Notes under the pieces: model-generated | Told to the model about the DNA's origin: nothing | Seen by the model: only the letters and a program-made list of their open reading frames with translations | The model's database searches: none | DNA from: an uncultured Lachnospiraceae bacterium | GTDB taxonomy: Bacteria > Bacillota > Clostridia > Lachnospirales > Lachnospiraceae | Assembly: GCA_902779445.1 (NCBI GenBank) | Contig: CACZBM010000005.1 | Coordinates: 1 to 64,000 of the forward strand | Direction of reading: 5' to 3' | DNA: 64,000 nucleotides | Program-made: the position numbers and the translations under genes | In this document: positions 26,884-34,172 of the stretch, piece after piece | Layout of the letters: each line of letters starts with the position of its first letter | How positions within the stretch are numbered: position 1 is the first letter of the stretch

Positions 26884-28435
26884 TTACAGTAAAGATGAGT
26901 ATGAACGGATATCCGGATATTTCAGGATGAAGAGGGATTCCGGGGATGCAGATGCACTTATCGTGGATGACATCACCTGGAATGATCTGGATATGGATCA
27001 GTTCTTCAGGACATTAGATAACACTAGTTCACAAAACGGCGGGGAATATCTTTATGATATGCTTCGCCGTCCGCTTATGGAGGAAAAAGAACTTAAAGAA
27101 AGAGGCAGGGTCGCTGATTTCTTTAAGGAACAAAAAGAAATTAGGGACAGGTATCTGCATGCTTTTGAAAATGCCGGAAGTCTGGAGAAGACCTGTTTTC
27201 ATGAAAAAGTAAGGTCCCTTGACCGGGGGAAAACAGAGAGTAATATCAGTCACTATTTTTCCATGTGTTTGGGGGCTGCAGCCATGGCCGCAATATTTTT
27301 AAACCCGCCTCTTGGGTTTATATTATTTATTGCGGCTTCTGTATTTAATGTGGCTACTTACTTCAAAAGAAAGGGAGAGATCGAGAGCTATATCCCTGTG
27401 TTCAGATACCTTATCAGAGAGATAAGGGAATGTCGGGAATTATTAAAGATAGAGACACCGGAATTAAAGGATTACCATGACAGGCTGGAGCTTTCTCTTG
27501 ATATACTAAAGGGAATAGAAAGAAATTCCTGGATAGTGACAACCGGTAAAAGGCTGACCGGCGGAATTTTGGAACTTCCGCTCGATTTTATCCGGATCTT
27601 TTTCCATCCGGATCTTATCAAGTTCAATAATATGCTGAAGACTGCCCACAGGGAAAGAGAAGCGATCTACGAGCTCTTTAACGTGACCGGATTTCTTGAT
27701 GCGATGATATCGGTATCACTTTTCAGAGAGAATTATAAGATCACAACTGAGCCGGTATTCAGAGAAGAAGATGGTATAGAGATACGAAGGGGATATCATC
27801 CGTTATTAAAAAATCCGGTTCCTTATGATATAGACAATGAAAGACTGATACTGTTAACGGGATCCAATGCTTCCGGGAAATCCACATTCCTGAAAAGTGT
27901 GGCGCTTTCCATAATCCTGTCGGAAACTATATACACGGTACCTGCGGAAAGATTTTCAAGTCCCAGGCTTTTCTGTATGACATCCATGTCCATAAGAGAC
28001 AGCATCATGGACGGAGAAAGCCTGTACATGGCGGAGATCATGTCTGTTAAAAGGATCCTTAATATTCAGAAGAAGGGAATAAAGACGGCGGTCTTTTTAG
28101 ATGAGGTGCTAAAAGGAACAAATACGGTTGAAAGAATAGCCTCACTTTCTGTATTATTAAAAAAGATGGGGGATGAAAAGGGGTCTCATGTATTTGCGGC
28201 AACCCATGACACTCCGCTTACGGATATACTGGAGGATGTTTATTCTCTTTATCACTTTGACGAGGAGATAAACGGGGAGGGTATTTCGTTCCCCTATGAG
28301 CTAAACAAAGGAAAAACCGAGTCGAGAGATGCTATTATGCTTCTTTCGGTAATGGGATTTGATGAAGATGTAACCCGAATGGCATTTAAGATGAGTGACA
28401 GCTTTCTGGAAGAGGGAACATGGAAAAAGCTATAA
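26876..28435 (+). CDS. MutS-like ATPase with membrane spans
   Basis: 519 residues. The C-terminal third is a MutS domain V ATPase: LLTGSNASGKST (~325-337), DSIMDGESLYMAEIMSV, Walker B AVFLDEVLKGTN and the conserved His in ATHDT. There is no mismatch-recognition domain I. Residues ~127-165 contain one or two hydrophobic spans (GAAAMAAIFLNPPLG then a second stretch), so the protein is probably anchored. It belongs to the poorly understood MutS-like proteins of Firmicutes, not to MutS1 or MutS2 (no Smr domain). The start overlaps the deaminase gene and the stop overlaps rnhA, so it is tightly coupled to both. Confidence 0.78.
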   Translation: MRNYSKDEYERISGYFRMKRDSGDADALIVDDITWNDLDMDQFFRTLDNTSSQNGGEYLYDMLRRPLMEEKELKERGRVADFFKEQKEIRDRYLHAFENAGSLEKTCFHEKVRSLDRGKTESNISHYFSMCLGAAAMAAIFLNPPLGFILFIAASVFNVATYFKRKGEIESYIPVFRYLIREIRECRELLKIETPELKDYHDRLELSLDILKGIERNSWIVTTGKRLTGGILELPLDFIRIFFHPDLIKFNNMLKTAHREREAIYELFNVTGFLDAMISVSLFRENYKITTEPVFREEDGIEIRRGYHPLLKNPVPYDIDNERLILLTGSNASGKSTFLKSVALSIILSETIYTVPAERFSSPRLFCMTSMSIRDSIMDGESLYMAEIMSVKRILNIQKKGIKTAVFLDEVLKGTNTVERIASLSVLLKKMGDEKGSHVFAATHDTPLTDILEDVYSLYHFDEEINGEGISFPYELNKGKTESRDAIMLLSVMGFDEDVTRMAFKMSDSFLEEGTWKKL

Positions 28436-28890
28436 CGCATGTTACATTATATTCCGACGGTTCCAGCAGGGGAAATCCGGGACCCGGAGGATACGGTACC
28501 ATCCTTAAATTTACCGACTCCAAAGGGAATGTTCATGAGAGGGAGTATTCCGAAGGGTTTAAGGAGACCACCAATAACAGGATGGAATTAATGGGCGTGA
28601 TCGCGGGACTTGAAAAACTCACAAAGCCCTGTCATGTTCATATAATATCTGATTCCCAGTATGTGGTGAACGCTTTTACAAAGCACTGGATTGATTCCTG
28701 GCAGAAGAACGGATGGAGAGGTGCTGACAAAAAGGAAGTAAAGAATAAGGAACTCTGGCAGAGGTTATTGAAAGCAGGGGAAATACATGAACTTGAGTTT
28801 ACCTGGGTCAGAGGACATAACGGACATCCGGAGAATGAAAGGTGCGACGCCCTTGCTACCGGTGCAGCCGACAGGATCGTTTCGGAATAA
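28420..28890 (+). CDS. rnhA: ribonuclease HI
   Basis: 156 residues, the usual length of bacterial RNase HI. Active-site acids appear in YSDGSSRGNPGPGG, TTNNRMELMGVI, IISDSQYV and NERCDALA; the basic handle region HWIDSWQKNGWRGADKK is present. It degrades RNA in RNA-DNA hybrids. The start lies 16 bases inside the end of the MutS-like gene. It is the last gene of the leuS operon and is followed by a sigma-D promoter for the next gene. Confidence 0.96.
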   Translation: MEKAITHVTLYSDGSSRGNPGPGGYGTILKFTDSKGNVHEREYSEGFKETTNNRMELMGVIAGLEKLTKPCHVHIISDSQYVVNAFTKHWIDSWQKNGWRGADKKEVKNKELWQRLLKAGEIHELEFTWVRGHNGHPENERCDALATGAADRIVSE

Positions 28891-28927
28891 ATGCAAGCTT
28901 TCCTGCAAAATATTTTTTGAGAAATAC

Positions 28928-28955
28928 TAAATTATTTGGAACTATCCGCCGATAT
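28928..28955 (+). promoter_or_regulatory. sigma-D (flagellar class) promoter
   Basis: TAAA (28928-28931), 16-base spacer, GCCGATAT (28948-28955), an exact match to the -10 of sigma-28/SigD promoters. It lies 86 bases before the DUF6033-type gene and points to membership of the motility/autolysin regulon. Confidence 0.8.
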
Positions 28956-29041
28956 ATAAAGTGATATAGGAGACTAATGTCCCGAAATCGGATAACACGG
29001 ATGGATTTTACGTTTGTATAGCGGAAAAGGAGGTTCACGGA

Positions 29042-29821
29042 ATGAACAATGTGAGTGGGTACGGTATTTACCAGAACGCCGGAATGGTCGGCGAAAATAT
29101 CAGAAAGTTTGGCGGCAAAAGAGCCGAGGGTCATGAAAGACCTGAGAACAGGCCGGAAAATGCTGCAAATAAGCCGGGAGATAAGCGTACAGATAATGTA
29201 AACGGAATATTAAACGGAGTTGAATTATCTGATGGTGCTAAGAAGATCCTTGAAGAATTAAAAGAAAAATACGGGAACAATACGGATTTCTTTGTTGCAA
29301 GTTACTCATCCGAAGAAGAGGCACAGGATTATCTTTCACGTGGCACAAAGGAATACAGTGTTCTTATAGAGCCGGAACTTTTAGAAGAGATGGCAAGAGA
29401 CAGTGAAGCCAAAGAGAAATATATGGGCATCATTGAGAACGGAACGAAGCAGCTTGATGAGATGAAGGAAGAGCTGGCAGCTTCCGGAAAAGACGGAGAC
29501 GTTAAGAACATCGGATTCTCTGTTAATAAGGACGGCACGTTAAGCTTCTTCGCACAGCTTGAACAGTCTACAAAAGCTCAGTCCGAGAGGATAGCGGAGA
29601 AAAGAGAAAAGAACGCTGAAAAGGCTGAAAAGGAAGCAGAGAAGAGAAGTGAACGTCTGCGGGATAAACGGGACAGCTTTGCTAAGGATCAGATCAAGAA
29701 AGCTACAGTAAAAGCTGAATCCGCAGAAGAGCTTTTAGAGAAGATCAAGAATTTTGACTGGGAAACGGTTAAAGCTGAAGAAAAGATAATGGTCGGATCA
29801 AAGGTTGACTTTACTGCATAA
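29042..29821 (+). CDS. DUF6033-type coiled-coil protein under sigma-D control
   Basis: 259 residues with AAAAGGAGG before the ATG. No signal peptide or membrane span. The N-terminus MNNVSGYGIYQNAG resembles the short, Asn/Ser-rich starts of flagellar or secreted proteins in this group. The middle (~75-150) has a folded region with FFVASYSSEEEAQDYL; the C-terminal third is a Lys/Glu-rich coiled coil (EKREKNAEKAEKEAEKR). I associate it with the DUF6033 family, of unknown function. The perfect sigma-D promoter upstream suggests a flagellar, chemotaxis or cell-separation role. Confidence 0.65.
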   Translation: MNNVSGYGIYQNAGMVGENIRKFGGKRAEGHERPENRPENAANKPGDKRTDNVNGILNGVELSDGAKKILEELKEKYGNNTDFFVASYSSEEEAQDYLSRGTKEYSVLIEPELLEEMARDSEAKEKYMGIIENGTKQLDEMKEELAASGKDGDVKNIGFSVNKDGTLSFFAQLEQSTKAQSERIAEKREKNAEKAEKEAEKRSERLRDKRDSFAKDQIKKATVKAESAEELLEKIKNFDWETVKAEEKIMVGSKVDFTA

Positions 29822-29827
29822 GGGCCT

Positions 29828-30757
29828 ATGAAGAAAGCAATAGTTACCGGAGGCGCCGGATTTGCAGGATACAGTCTGGTAAAAGAACTCCTGGATCGGG
29901 GGTATCAGGTTGTATGTCCTGTGAGACCCGGCTCTCCGCATAATGGGAGACTTGAAGCTCTCAAAAATTCATTTGACGAAAAACAGGGTCAGGATAACCT
30001 GATCCTCTTTCCTTTGGATATTAAAGATATTCTGAAACTCCATCGCACTTTACAGACAGAGCGGCTGGATATGTCGGGATGTCTTTTTTTTCATCTTTCA
30101 TGGGCAGGAAAAAGGGATGATGCAGAAGAACAGAATTCCAATATCATTCCGGCAATGGATGCAGTAAGGGCAGCGTCTGTTATTGGGGCTTCACGTATTC
30201 TTATTACAGGATCCCAGGCAGAATACGGATTTAATGCCGGAGGATCTGTTCTTCCGGACGGATCATATAAACCTGCAGATGAGAATACACTTACATGTCC
30301 CGTGAATTCATATGGCAGCGCCAAGACTGCTGCTATGTATCTTACCCGGGATCTTGCGAGACATGTGGGTATTTCCTGGAACTGGCTCAGGATATTCAGC
30401 CTGTACGGAGAGTATGAGCACTCTCATACCATGTTGAGCTACTTAAGATCATGCCTTGAAAAAAGAGAAGTTCCAGATCTTTCATCATGCACCCAGACCT
30501 GGGACTTTCTCGATGTAAAGGATGCAGCCCGGGCTATGGCCGCTGTTTCTGAAAAGGGCAGAGAGGGAGAGGTGTACAATATTGCCAATGGAGATTACAG
30601 GCCCTTAAAAGATTTTACTGAGATCATAAGAAATAGAATAGCACCTGATATCAACATCAATTACGCGCCGGAAACGGCTGAGCCGGTGCTTTCACTCCGT
30701 CCTTCGGTTGAAAAACTGAAAAATGATACCGGCTGGAGACCGGAGATCCAATTCTGA
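29828..30757 (+). CDS. NAD-dependent sugar epimerase/dehydratase (extended SDR)
   Basis: 309 residues. TGGAGFAGYSLVKEL at the N-terminus is the extended-SDR NAD-binding motif (TGGxGxxG), and YGSAK at about 160-164 is the catalytic YxxxK. The order follows nucleotide-sugar epimerases and dehydratases; the substrate is probably an NDP-sugar for a surface glycan. It lies only 6 bases after the DUF6033-type gene, with a weak AAGGG ribosome site, so it may share the sigma-D transcript. That would be compatible with flagellin glycosylation, which is inference. Confidence 0.8.
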   Translation: MKKAIVTGGAGFAGYSLVKELLDRGYQVVCPVRPGSPHNGRLEALKNSFDEKQGQDNLILFPLDIKDILKLHRTLQTERLDMSGCLFFHLSWAGKRDDAEEQNSNIIPAMDAVRAASVIGASRILITGSQAEYGFNAGGSVLPDGSYKPADENTLTCPVNSYGSAKTAAMYLTRDLARHVGISWNWLRIFSLYGEYEHSHTMLSYLRSCLEKREVPDLSSCTQTWDFLDVKDAARAMAAVSEKGREGEVYNIANGDYRPLKDFTEIIRNRIAPDININYAPETAEPVLSLRPSVEKLKNDTGWRPEIQF

Positions 30758-30802
30758 AAAATTTTTGTCTATTTTTACCCCTTTCATTTTTAAATTTTCA
30801 TC

Positions 30803-30831
30803 TTACATTTTATTTTTTTTAGTGTTAAAAT
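30803..30831 (+). promoter_or_regulatory. sigma-A promoter of the CarD-family gene
   Basis: TTACAT (30803-30808), 17-base spacer with a T8 run, TAAAAT (30826-30831). Confidence 0.65.
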
Positions 30832-30913
30832 GTTTTTCGCTGGACTATTTTTGGAGGTCCTGATTTTGGGTTATATGGGTTTACGGTTACAGAATTTTTA
30901 GAAAGGAGTTCTC

Positions 30914-31411
30914 ATGTATAAGACCGGAGATTATGTTGTGCACAAAGTTGATGGGTTATGTAAGATAACTGATATTTCAGTTCTTGACATACCGGACTGC
31001 GATAATACTAAGAAGTATTATTATCTGATACCTACTGAGTCGCCTAGCAGTAAGATTTATGTGGCTGTTGGTACCGGCGAGGCTTCTCTCCGGGATCCGC
31101 TTACGGAAGAAGAGGCTCTTGATGTTATAGATTCCTATAATGATCTGGATGAAATAAGCGTAGAAAGCGAGAAAAACCGCCAGAGCGCCTATTCTGAAGC
31201 ACTTGTTCAAAATGATGCAAAGGAACTCCTGCGTCTCATTAAGACTACCCGCACCAGAAAGAGTGAGAGACTGAAGAAGGGACGCACTGCTACCACAGTG
31301 GATGAGCACTTCCTTAAGTCCGCCGAGCACGCTCTTTACGGTGAACTGGCATATGTACTCGGGGTTGAAGGAAACATGGTTGACTTCATCAAGGCGAGGA
31401 TATCAAAGTAA
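30914..31411 (+). CDS. CarD-family transcriptional regulator
   Basis: 165 residues. The N-terminal ~60 residues (YKTGDYVVHKVDGLCKI) form the CarD/CdnL/TRCF RNA-polymerase-interacting Tudor-like domain, with YYYLIPTESPSSKIYV as the second conserved block. The C-terminal half is helical and basic, as in CdnL DNA-binding domains. CarD proteins bind the RNA polymerase beta subunit and stabilise open complexes, often at rRNA promoters. GAAAGGAG precedes the ATG. Own promoter; followed by an RNA-like intergenic region. Confidence 0.85.
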   Translation: MYKTGDYVVHKVDGLCKITDISVLDIPDCDNTKKYYYLIPTESPSSKIYVAVGTGEASLRDPLTEEEALDVIDSYNDLDEISVESEKNRQSAYSEALVQNDAKELLRLIKTTRTRKSERLKKGRTATTVDEHFLKSAEHALYGELAYVLGVEGNMVDFIKARISK

Positions 31412-31610
31412 GCAAGGAGTGAAATAACAAAGATCCGGCTCTTACGGCAGTGTTCATAAGACGGTAACGCAAAATGAGCACTGTCGCGGTGGATTGGCAA
31501 AAAAAGAAAATCTTGGCAATCCTGCGTTGGGGGCAACCATATCAACCACAACATTAATGGTAGGAACGTTTGGTTGAACGACCCTCCAAATTTGGAGGGT
31601 CGTATTTGTG
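31412..31610 (+). ncRNA. candidate structured 3' UTR or small RNA, unidentified
   Basis: No credible gene, but several helices: CAGTGTTCAT (~31452) pairs with ATGAGCACTG (~31478), CAACCA with TGGTTG, and the block ends in a perfect 12-bp palindrome CGACCCTCCAAA/TTTGGAGGGTCG (31579-31602) followed by TATTTG. This matches an RNA with terminator. No known Rfam family recognised. It may simply be the carD mRNA end. Confidence 0.3.
31579..31602. terminator. palindromic terminator, possibly bidirectional
   Basis: CGACCCTCCAAA pairs perfectly with TTTGGAGGGTCG. It ends the carD-side transcript and could also stop the minus-strand peptide transcript from 31843. The T-run is weak. Confidence 0.6.
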
Positions 31611-31614
31611 AAAC

Positions 31615-31652
31615 AATAATGGCTCCTTAACCCCGTCACTCTGGTCCATTTT
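31615..31652 (+). repeat. AATGG...CCCGTC...TGGTCCATTTT repeat, copy A
   Basis: Contains AATGGCTCCTTAACCCCGTC followed by ACTCTGGTCCATTTT. A second, direct copy lies at 31943-31980. Ends are roughly inverted (AATGG/CCATT), like REP/RAYT-type palindromes. It is immediately downstream of the double-glycine peptide gene. Confidence 0.6.
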
Positions 31653-31663
31653 GCTGAGCTGTT

Positions 31664-31843
31664 TTACCTTGGCCGATTTTCTGGAGAATACCCATAAAAT
31701 CCCCCGCCTCCGGATGCTTTGTCCAGTTCCTCATCATCAAGAGGCGTCCCGGCTTCTTCAATGATATCCCTGGTTATCTCCTTTGCTTCCTCCTTAGTCT
31801 GCGCTTTTTTCACTTCTTTTTTTAGATTTTCTGTAAGCATCAT
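31664..31843 (-). CDS. double-glycine leader peptide, putative RiPP or signal precursor
   Basis: 59 codons on the minus strand with AAAGGAAA six bases before ATG 31843 (a second ATG follows directly). The first ~40 residues are a charged helical leader (MMLTENLKKEVKKAQTKEEA at the start), ending TPLDDEELDKASGGGGF. An LxxxELDxxSGG ending is the recognition and cleavage motif of bacteriocin/Nif11-type leaders cut by C39 peptidase transporters. The predicted core is short and aromatic/proline-containing (GGFYGYSPENRPR), without Cys. TATAAT at 31881-31876 could be its -10. No modifying enzyme, peptidase or immunity gene adjoins it. Function unknown. Confidence 0.65.
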   Translation of the reverse strand: MMLTENLKKEVKKAQTKEEAKEITRDIIEEAGTPLDDEELDKASGGGGFYGYSPENRPR

Positions 31844-31875
31844 AATATGTTTCCTTTCTGATGATTCTTTATATA

Positions 31876-31881
31876 ATTATA
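31876..31881 (-). promoter_or_regulatory. -10 element for the double-glycine peptide gene
   Basis: TATAAT on the minus strand, about 33 bases before the ATG. No good -35 hexamer is seen at 16-18 bases. Confidence 0.35.
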
Positions 31882-31942
31882 CGATAGAATAGCCGGATAC
31901 GGCAGAAAAAAGTGTTACGGTCCTGAAATATCATTCTCCCAT

Positions 31943-31980
31943 AAAAATGGTCCATCAACCCGTCCCCCTGGTCCATTTTT
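31943..31980 (+). repeat. AATGG...CCCGTC...TGGTCCATTTT repeat, copy B
   Basis: Contains AAAAATGGTCCATCAACCCG and CCCCCTGGTCCATTTTT, in the same orientation as copy A (31615-31652). The two copies bracket the peptide gene and its promoter. From here to 32190 I see no gene, only a CATCATG/CATGATG inverted repeat near 32067-32097. Confidence 0.6.
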
Positions 31981-32193
31981 TCATTTTTCCATAAGCGGCA
32001 ATATAAACCGGCTTGGCATGCATTTATGTTCTTTGCCGCCTGATGTGCCCAGTTTGATACCACAGCATCATGTTCATGGATTCATTATAGCATGATGTGA
32101 CAGTACGTACCAACGGTTTTTTCTTGTTCATCAGGAGGTCATATACCGCGGTAAAACTTTTCGGATGGCAGTTAATTTGGTTCGCGAGTATAA

Positions 32194-32222
32194 TTGCGTA
32201 TTAACTCCATGTCTGATACAAT
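32194..32222 (+). promoter_or_regulatory. sigma-A promoter of the EAL-protein gene
   Basis: TTGCGT (32194-32199), 17-base spacer, TACAAT (32217-32222); the ATG is 31 bases further. Confidence 0.6.
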
Positions 32223-32252
32223 ACGGAAAATATATATTTACTGAGGTATTTC

Positions 32253-34172
32253 ATGTATCCAGCCGGAAGATATAATCTGAATTACAATATCAGTGCTATA
32301 CTCCTGACTCTGTTTCTGCTTGTAATATATTTCAGAAAAAAGGACCGCACCGGAATGCAGAGCAGGATATTTATTGCCATAATATTTATCCTGAATATCA
32401 CCGGAATACTGGATCTCATTTCCACGATAATGAGAAATGATCTATCCATTTTTAATCCCGGGATCGATAATGTGATCACTTTCTTTACGCATCTTCTGCA
32501 TAATTCTCTGGCATATGTATATGCGCTTTACATCATTTATATGGCCCGGGTCAATTACCTGATGAAAACGGTTCACCGGGTCTTCCTTGCTCTTCCGGAG
32601 CTTATCCTTATTGTATTTTCCGTTGTTCCACCCTTGCAGGCGTTGCTTTATACCATCAGTCCTGACGGCGGATACAGCCATGGTCCCTGGTATGAACTCT
32701 ATTTTGTCATAGTGGGGATTTATTTCATCATTACTGTTTATGTGATCATCAGGTACAGGGAAATATTCAGCTCGGATCTCATATTTATATGTATTTTCTT
32801 TGCCGGGATCATACTCAGTAGCTTCCTTTCCGCTCTGTTCCCTTATCTAAGGGCAACGATCTTCGTGCAGTCGGTATGCGCTCTGGGTTCATTCATAATA
32901 ATAGAGAATGAAAAGACCTTATATGACAGGGAATCCGGTGCGCTCTCAAGATATGCGTTGATCAGTGAGGCCGAAGTCATTTATGCCGGGCCTTTCCGTT
33001 CATTTGTGATCTCCATAAAGCTTCATAATTTCGATTACTATGTCTCTGTTTTCGGTATGAGAAACGTTTTCGGGCTGTTAAAAGGCATAACAGCCTGGCT
33101 TCGCTGTCTCGGAGGAAAAAATGCGAAAGTCTATTTCCCTGTAAAGGGTTCATTCACTATCATCCTGTATAACACGACATGGGAAGAGGGAATGAAGATG
33201 GCAGAAGAGATAAGGACAAGGTTCAGAAAGAAATGGGATGTGCCGGGGGTTAATACTATAGTTCCCGTACAGGTCTGGGCAACCAATATTCCTGACAGGA
33301 TAAAATCTCCGGATCAGCTGATCCTTTTTTCAAATGCGCCCTTTGATAAAAAGCTCGGGGATGAAGTCCATGTGATCGACGGAAAGAGCGAAGAAAACAG
33401 GTACATGGATGTAAAGGAGGCTATTAAGAGAGGGATAAGGAAGAAGCTTTTGCAGGTCTATTACCAGCCTGTTCTGGATACTGCAACCGGCAATTTCAGA
33501 TCTGCCGAGGCGCTGGTGAGATATACCGATGAAATTCTTGGACCTATTCCGCCAAAGGAATTCATTTCTGTGGCGGAACAGATGGGAGTCATAGGGAAAG
33601 TGGGAGAAATCGTTTTCAACGAAGTTTGCCGTTTTTCCAGTGAAGTGCATCCTGAGCAGTATGGGATAGATTTTATCTCAGTAAATCTGTCTGCAGTTCA
33701 GTGCATGGATGAGAATCTGCCCAAGAGGCTTTCTGAGATAGCTGCCAAATACGGCACAAATACGAGGAGGATCAATCTCGAGATAAACGAATCCATCTTT
33801 TCATATAATGAGGCTATGATGGAAAACGCAGTAAAGAGCCTCCGCCAGAACGGATTCTTTATCTCACTCGATGATTTTGGAGCAGGAAATACCAATCTGA
33901 ACGATCTTATCAAATATCCTTTCTCAATAATAAAGATAGACAGGAATGTACTGTGGGACGCCGGTTCGGAAGAAAAGAAAGATAAGATAATGACCCACAT
34001 CATTCAGATGATAAAAGACCTTGGATTCAAGGTTGTTGTAGAAGGCGTGGAAAATGAAGAACAGAAAGAAAAGCTGATCAGACTTGAAGTAGAATATCTG
34101 CAGGGATTTTTATATTCTCTCCCTGTTTCCAGGGAGAGCTTCTTTGCAATGATATCAGATGCCGCAAACTGA
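32253..34172 (+). CDS. membrane-bound c-di-GMP phosphodiesterase (EAL) with degenerate GGDEF
   Basis: 639 residues. Residues ~1-220 hold about seven hydrophobic spans, a membrane sensor module. Residues ~230-375 occupy the place of a GGDEF domain but lack the GGDEF motif. The C-terminal EAL domain (~385-639) looks active: EALVRY, NLEINES (catalytic Glu), DDFGAGNTNL and VVVEGVENEEQ are all present. It should hydrolyse c-di-GMP at the membrane in response to an unknown signal. A PilZ effector (14241) and a sigma-D promoter (28928) elsewhere in the window fit a motile/sessile switch. The end overlaps the convergent symporter gene by 18 bases. Confidence 0.88.
   Translation: MYPAGRYNLNYNISAILLTLFLLVIYFRKKDRTGMQSRIFIAIIFILNITGILDLISTIMRNDLSIFNPGIDNVITFFTHLLHNSLAYVYALYIIYMARVNYLMKTVHRVFLALPELILIVFSVVPPLQALLYTISPDGGYSHGPWYELYFVIVGIYFIITVYVIIRYREIFSSDLIFICIFFAGIILSSFLSALFPYLRATIFVQSVCALGSFIIIENEKTLYDRESGALSRYALISEAEVIYAGPFRSFVISIKLHNFDYYVSVFGMRNVFGLLKGITAWLRCLGGKNAKVYFPVKGSFTIILYNTTWEEGMKMAEEIRTRFRKKWDVPGVNTIVPVQVWATNIPDRIKSPDQLILFSNAPFDKKLGDEVHVIDGKSEENRYMDVKEAIKRGIRKKLLQVYYQPVLDTATGNFRSAEALVRYTDEILGPIPPKEFISVAEQMGVIGKVGEIVFNEVCRFSSEVHPEQYGIDFISVNLSAVQCMDENLPKRLSEIAAKYGTNTRRINLEINESIFSYNEAMMENAVKSLRQNGFFISLDDFGAGNTNLNDLIKYPFSIIKIDRNVLWDAGSEEKKDKIMTHIIQMIKDLGFKVVVEGVENEEQKEKLIRLEVEYLQGFLYSLPVSRESFFAMISDAAN

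Noticed and set aside
31454..31639. 61-residue minus-strand frame and a 28-residue plus-strand frame (MSTVAVDWQKKK) in the carD downstream block
   Set aside because: No ribosome sites; both run across a palindrome or helices that fit an RNA better.
31869..32063. 64-residue minus-strand frame upstream of the double-glycine peptide
   Set aside because: It runs through the repeat copy B and the peptide promoter and has no ribosome site.
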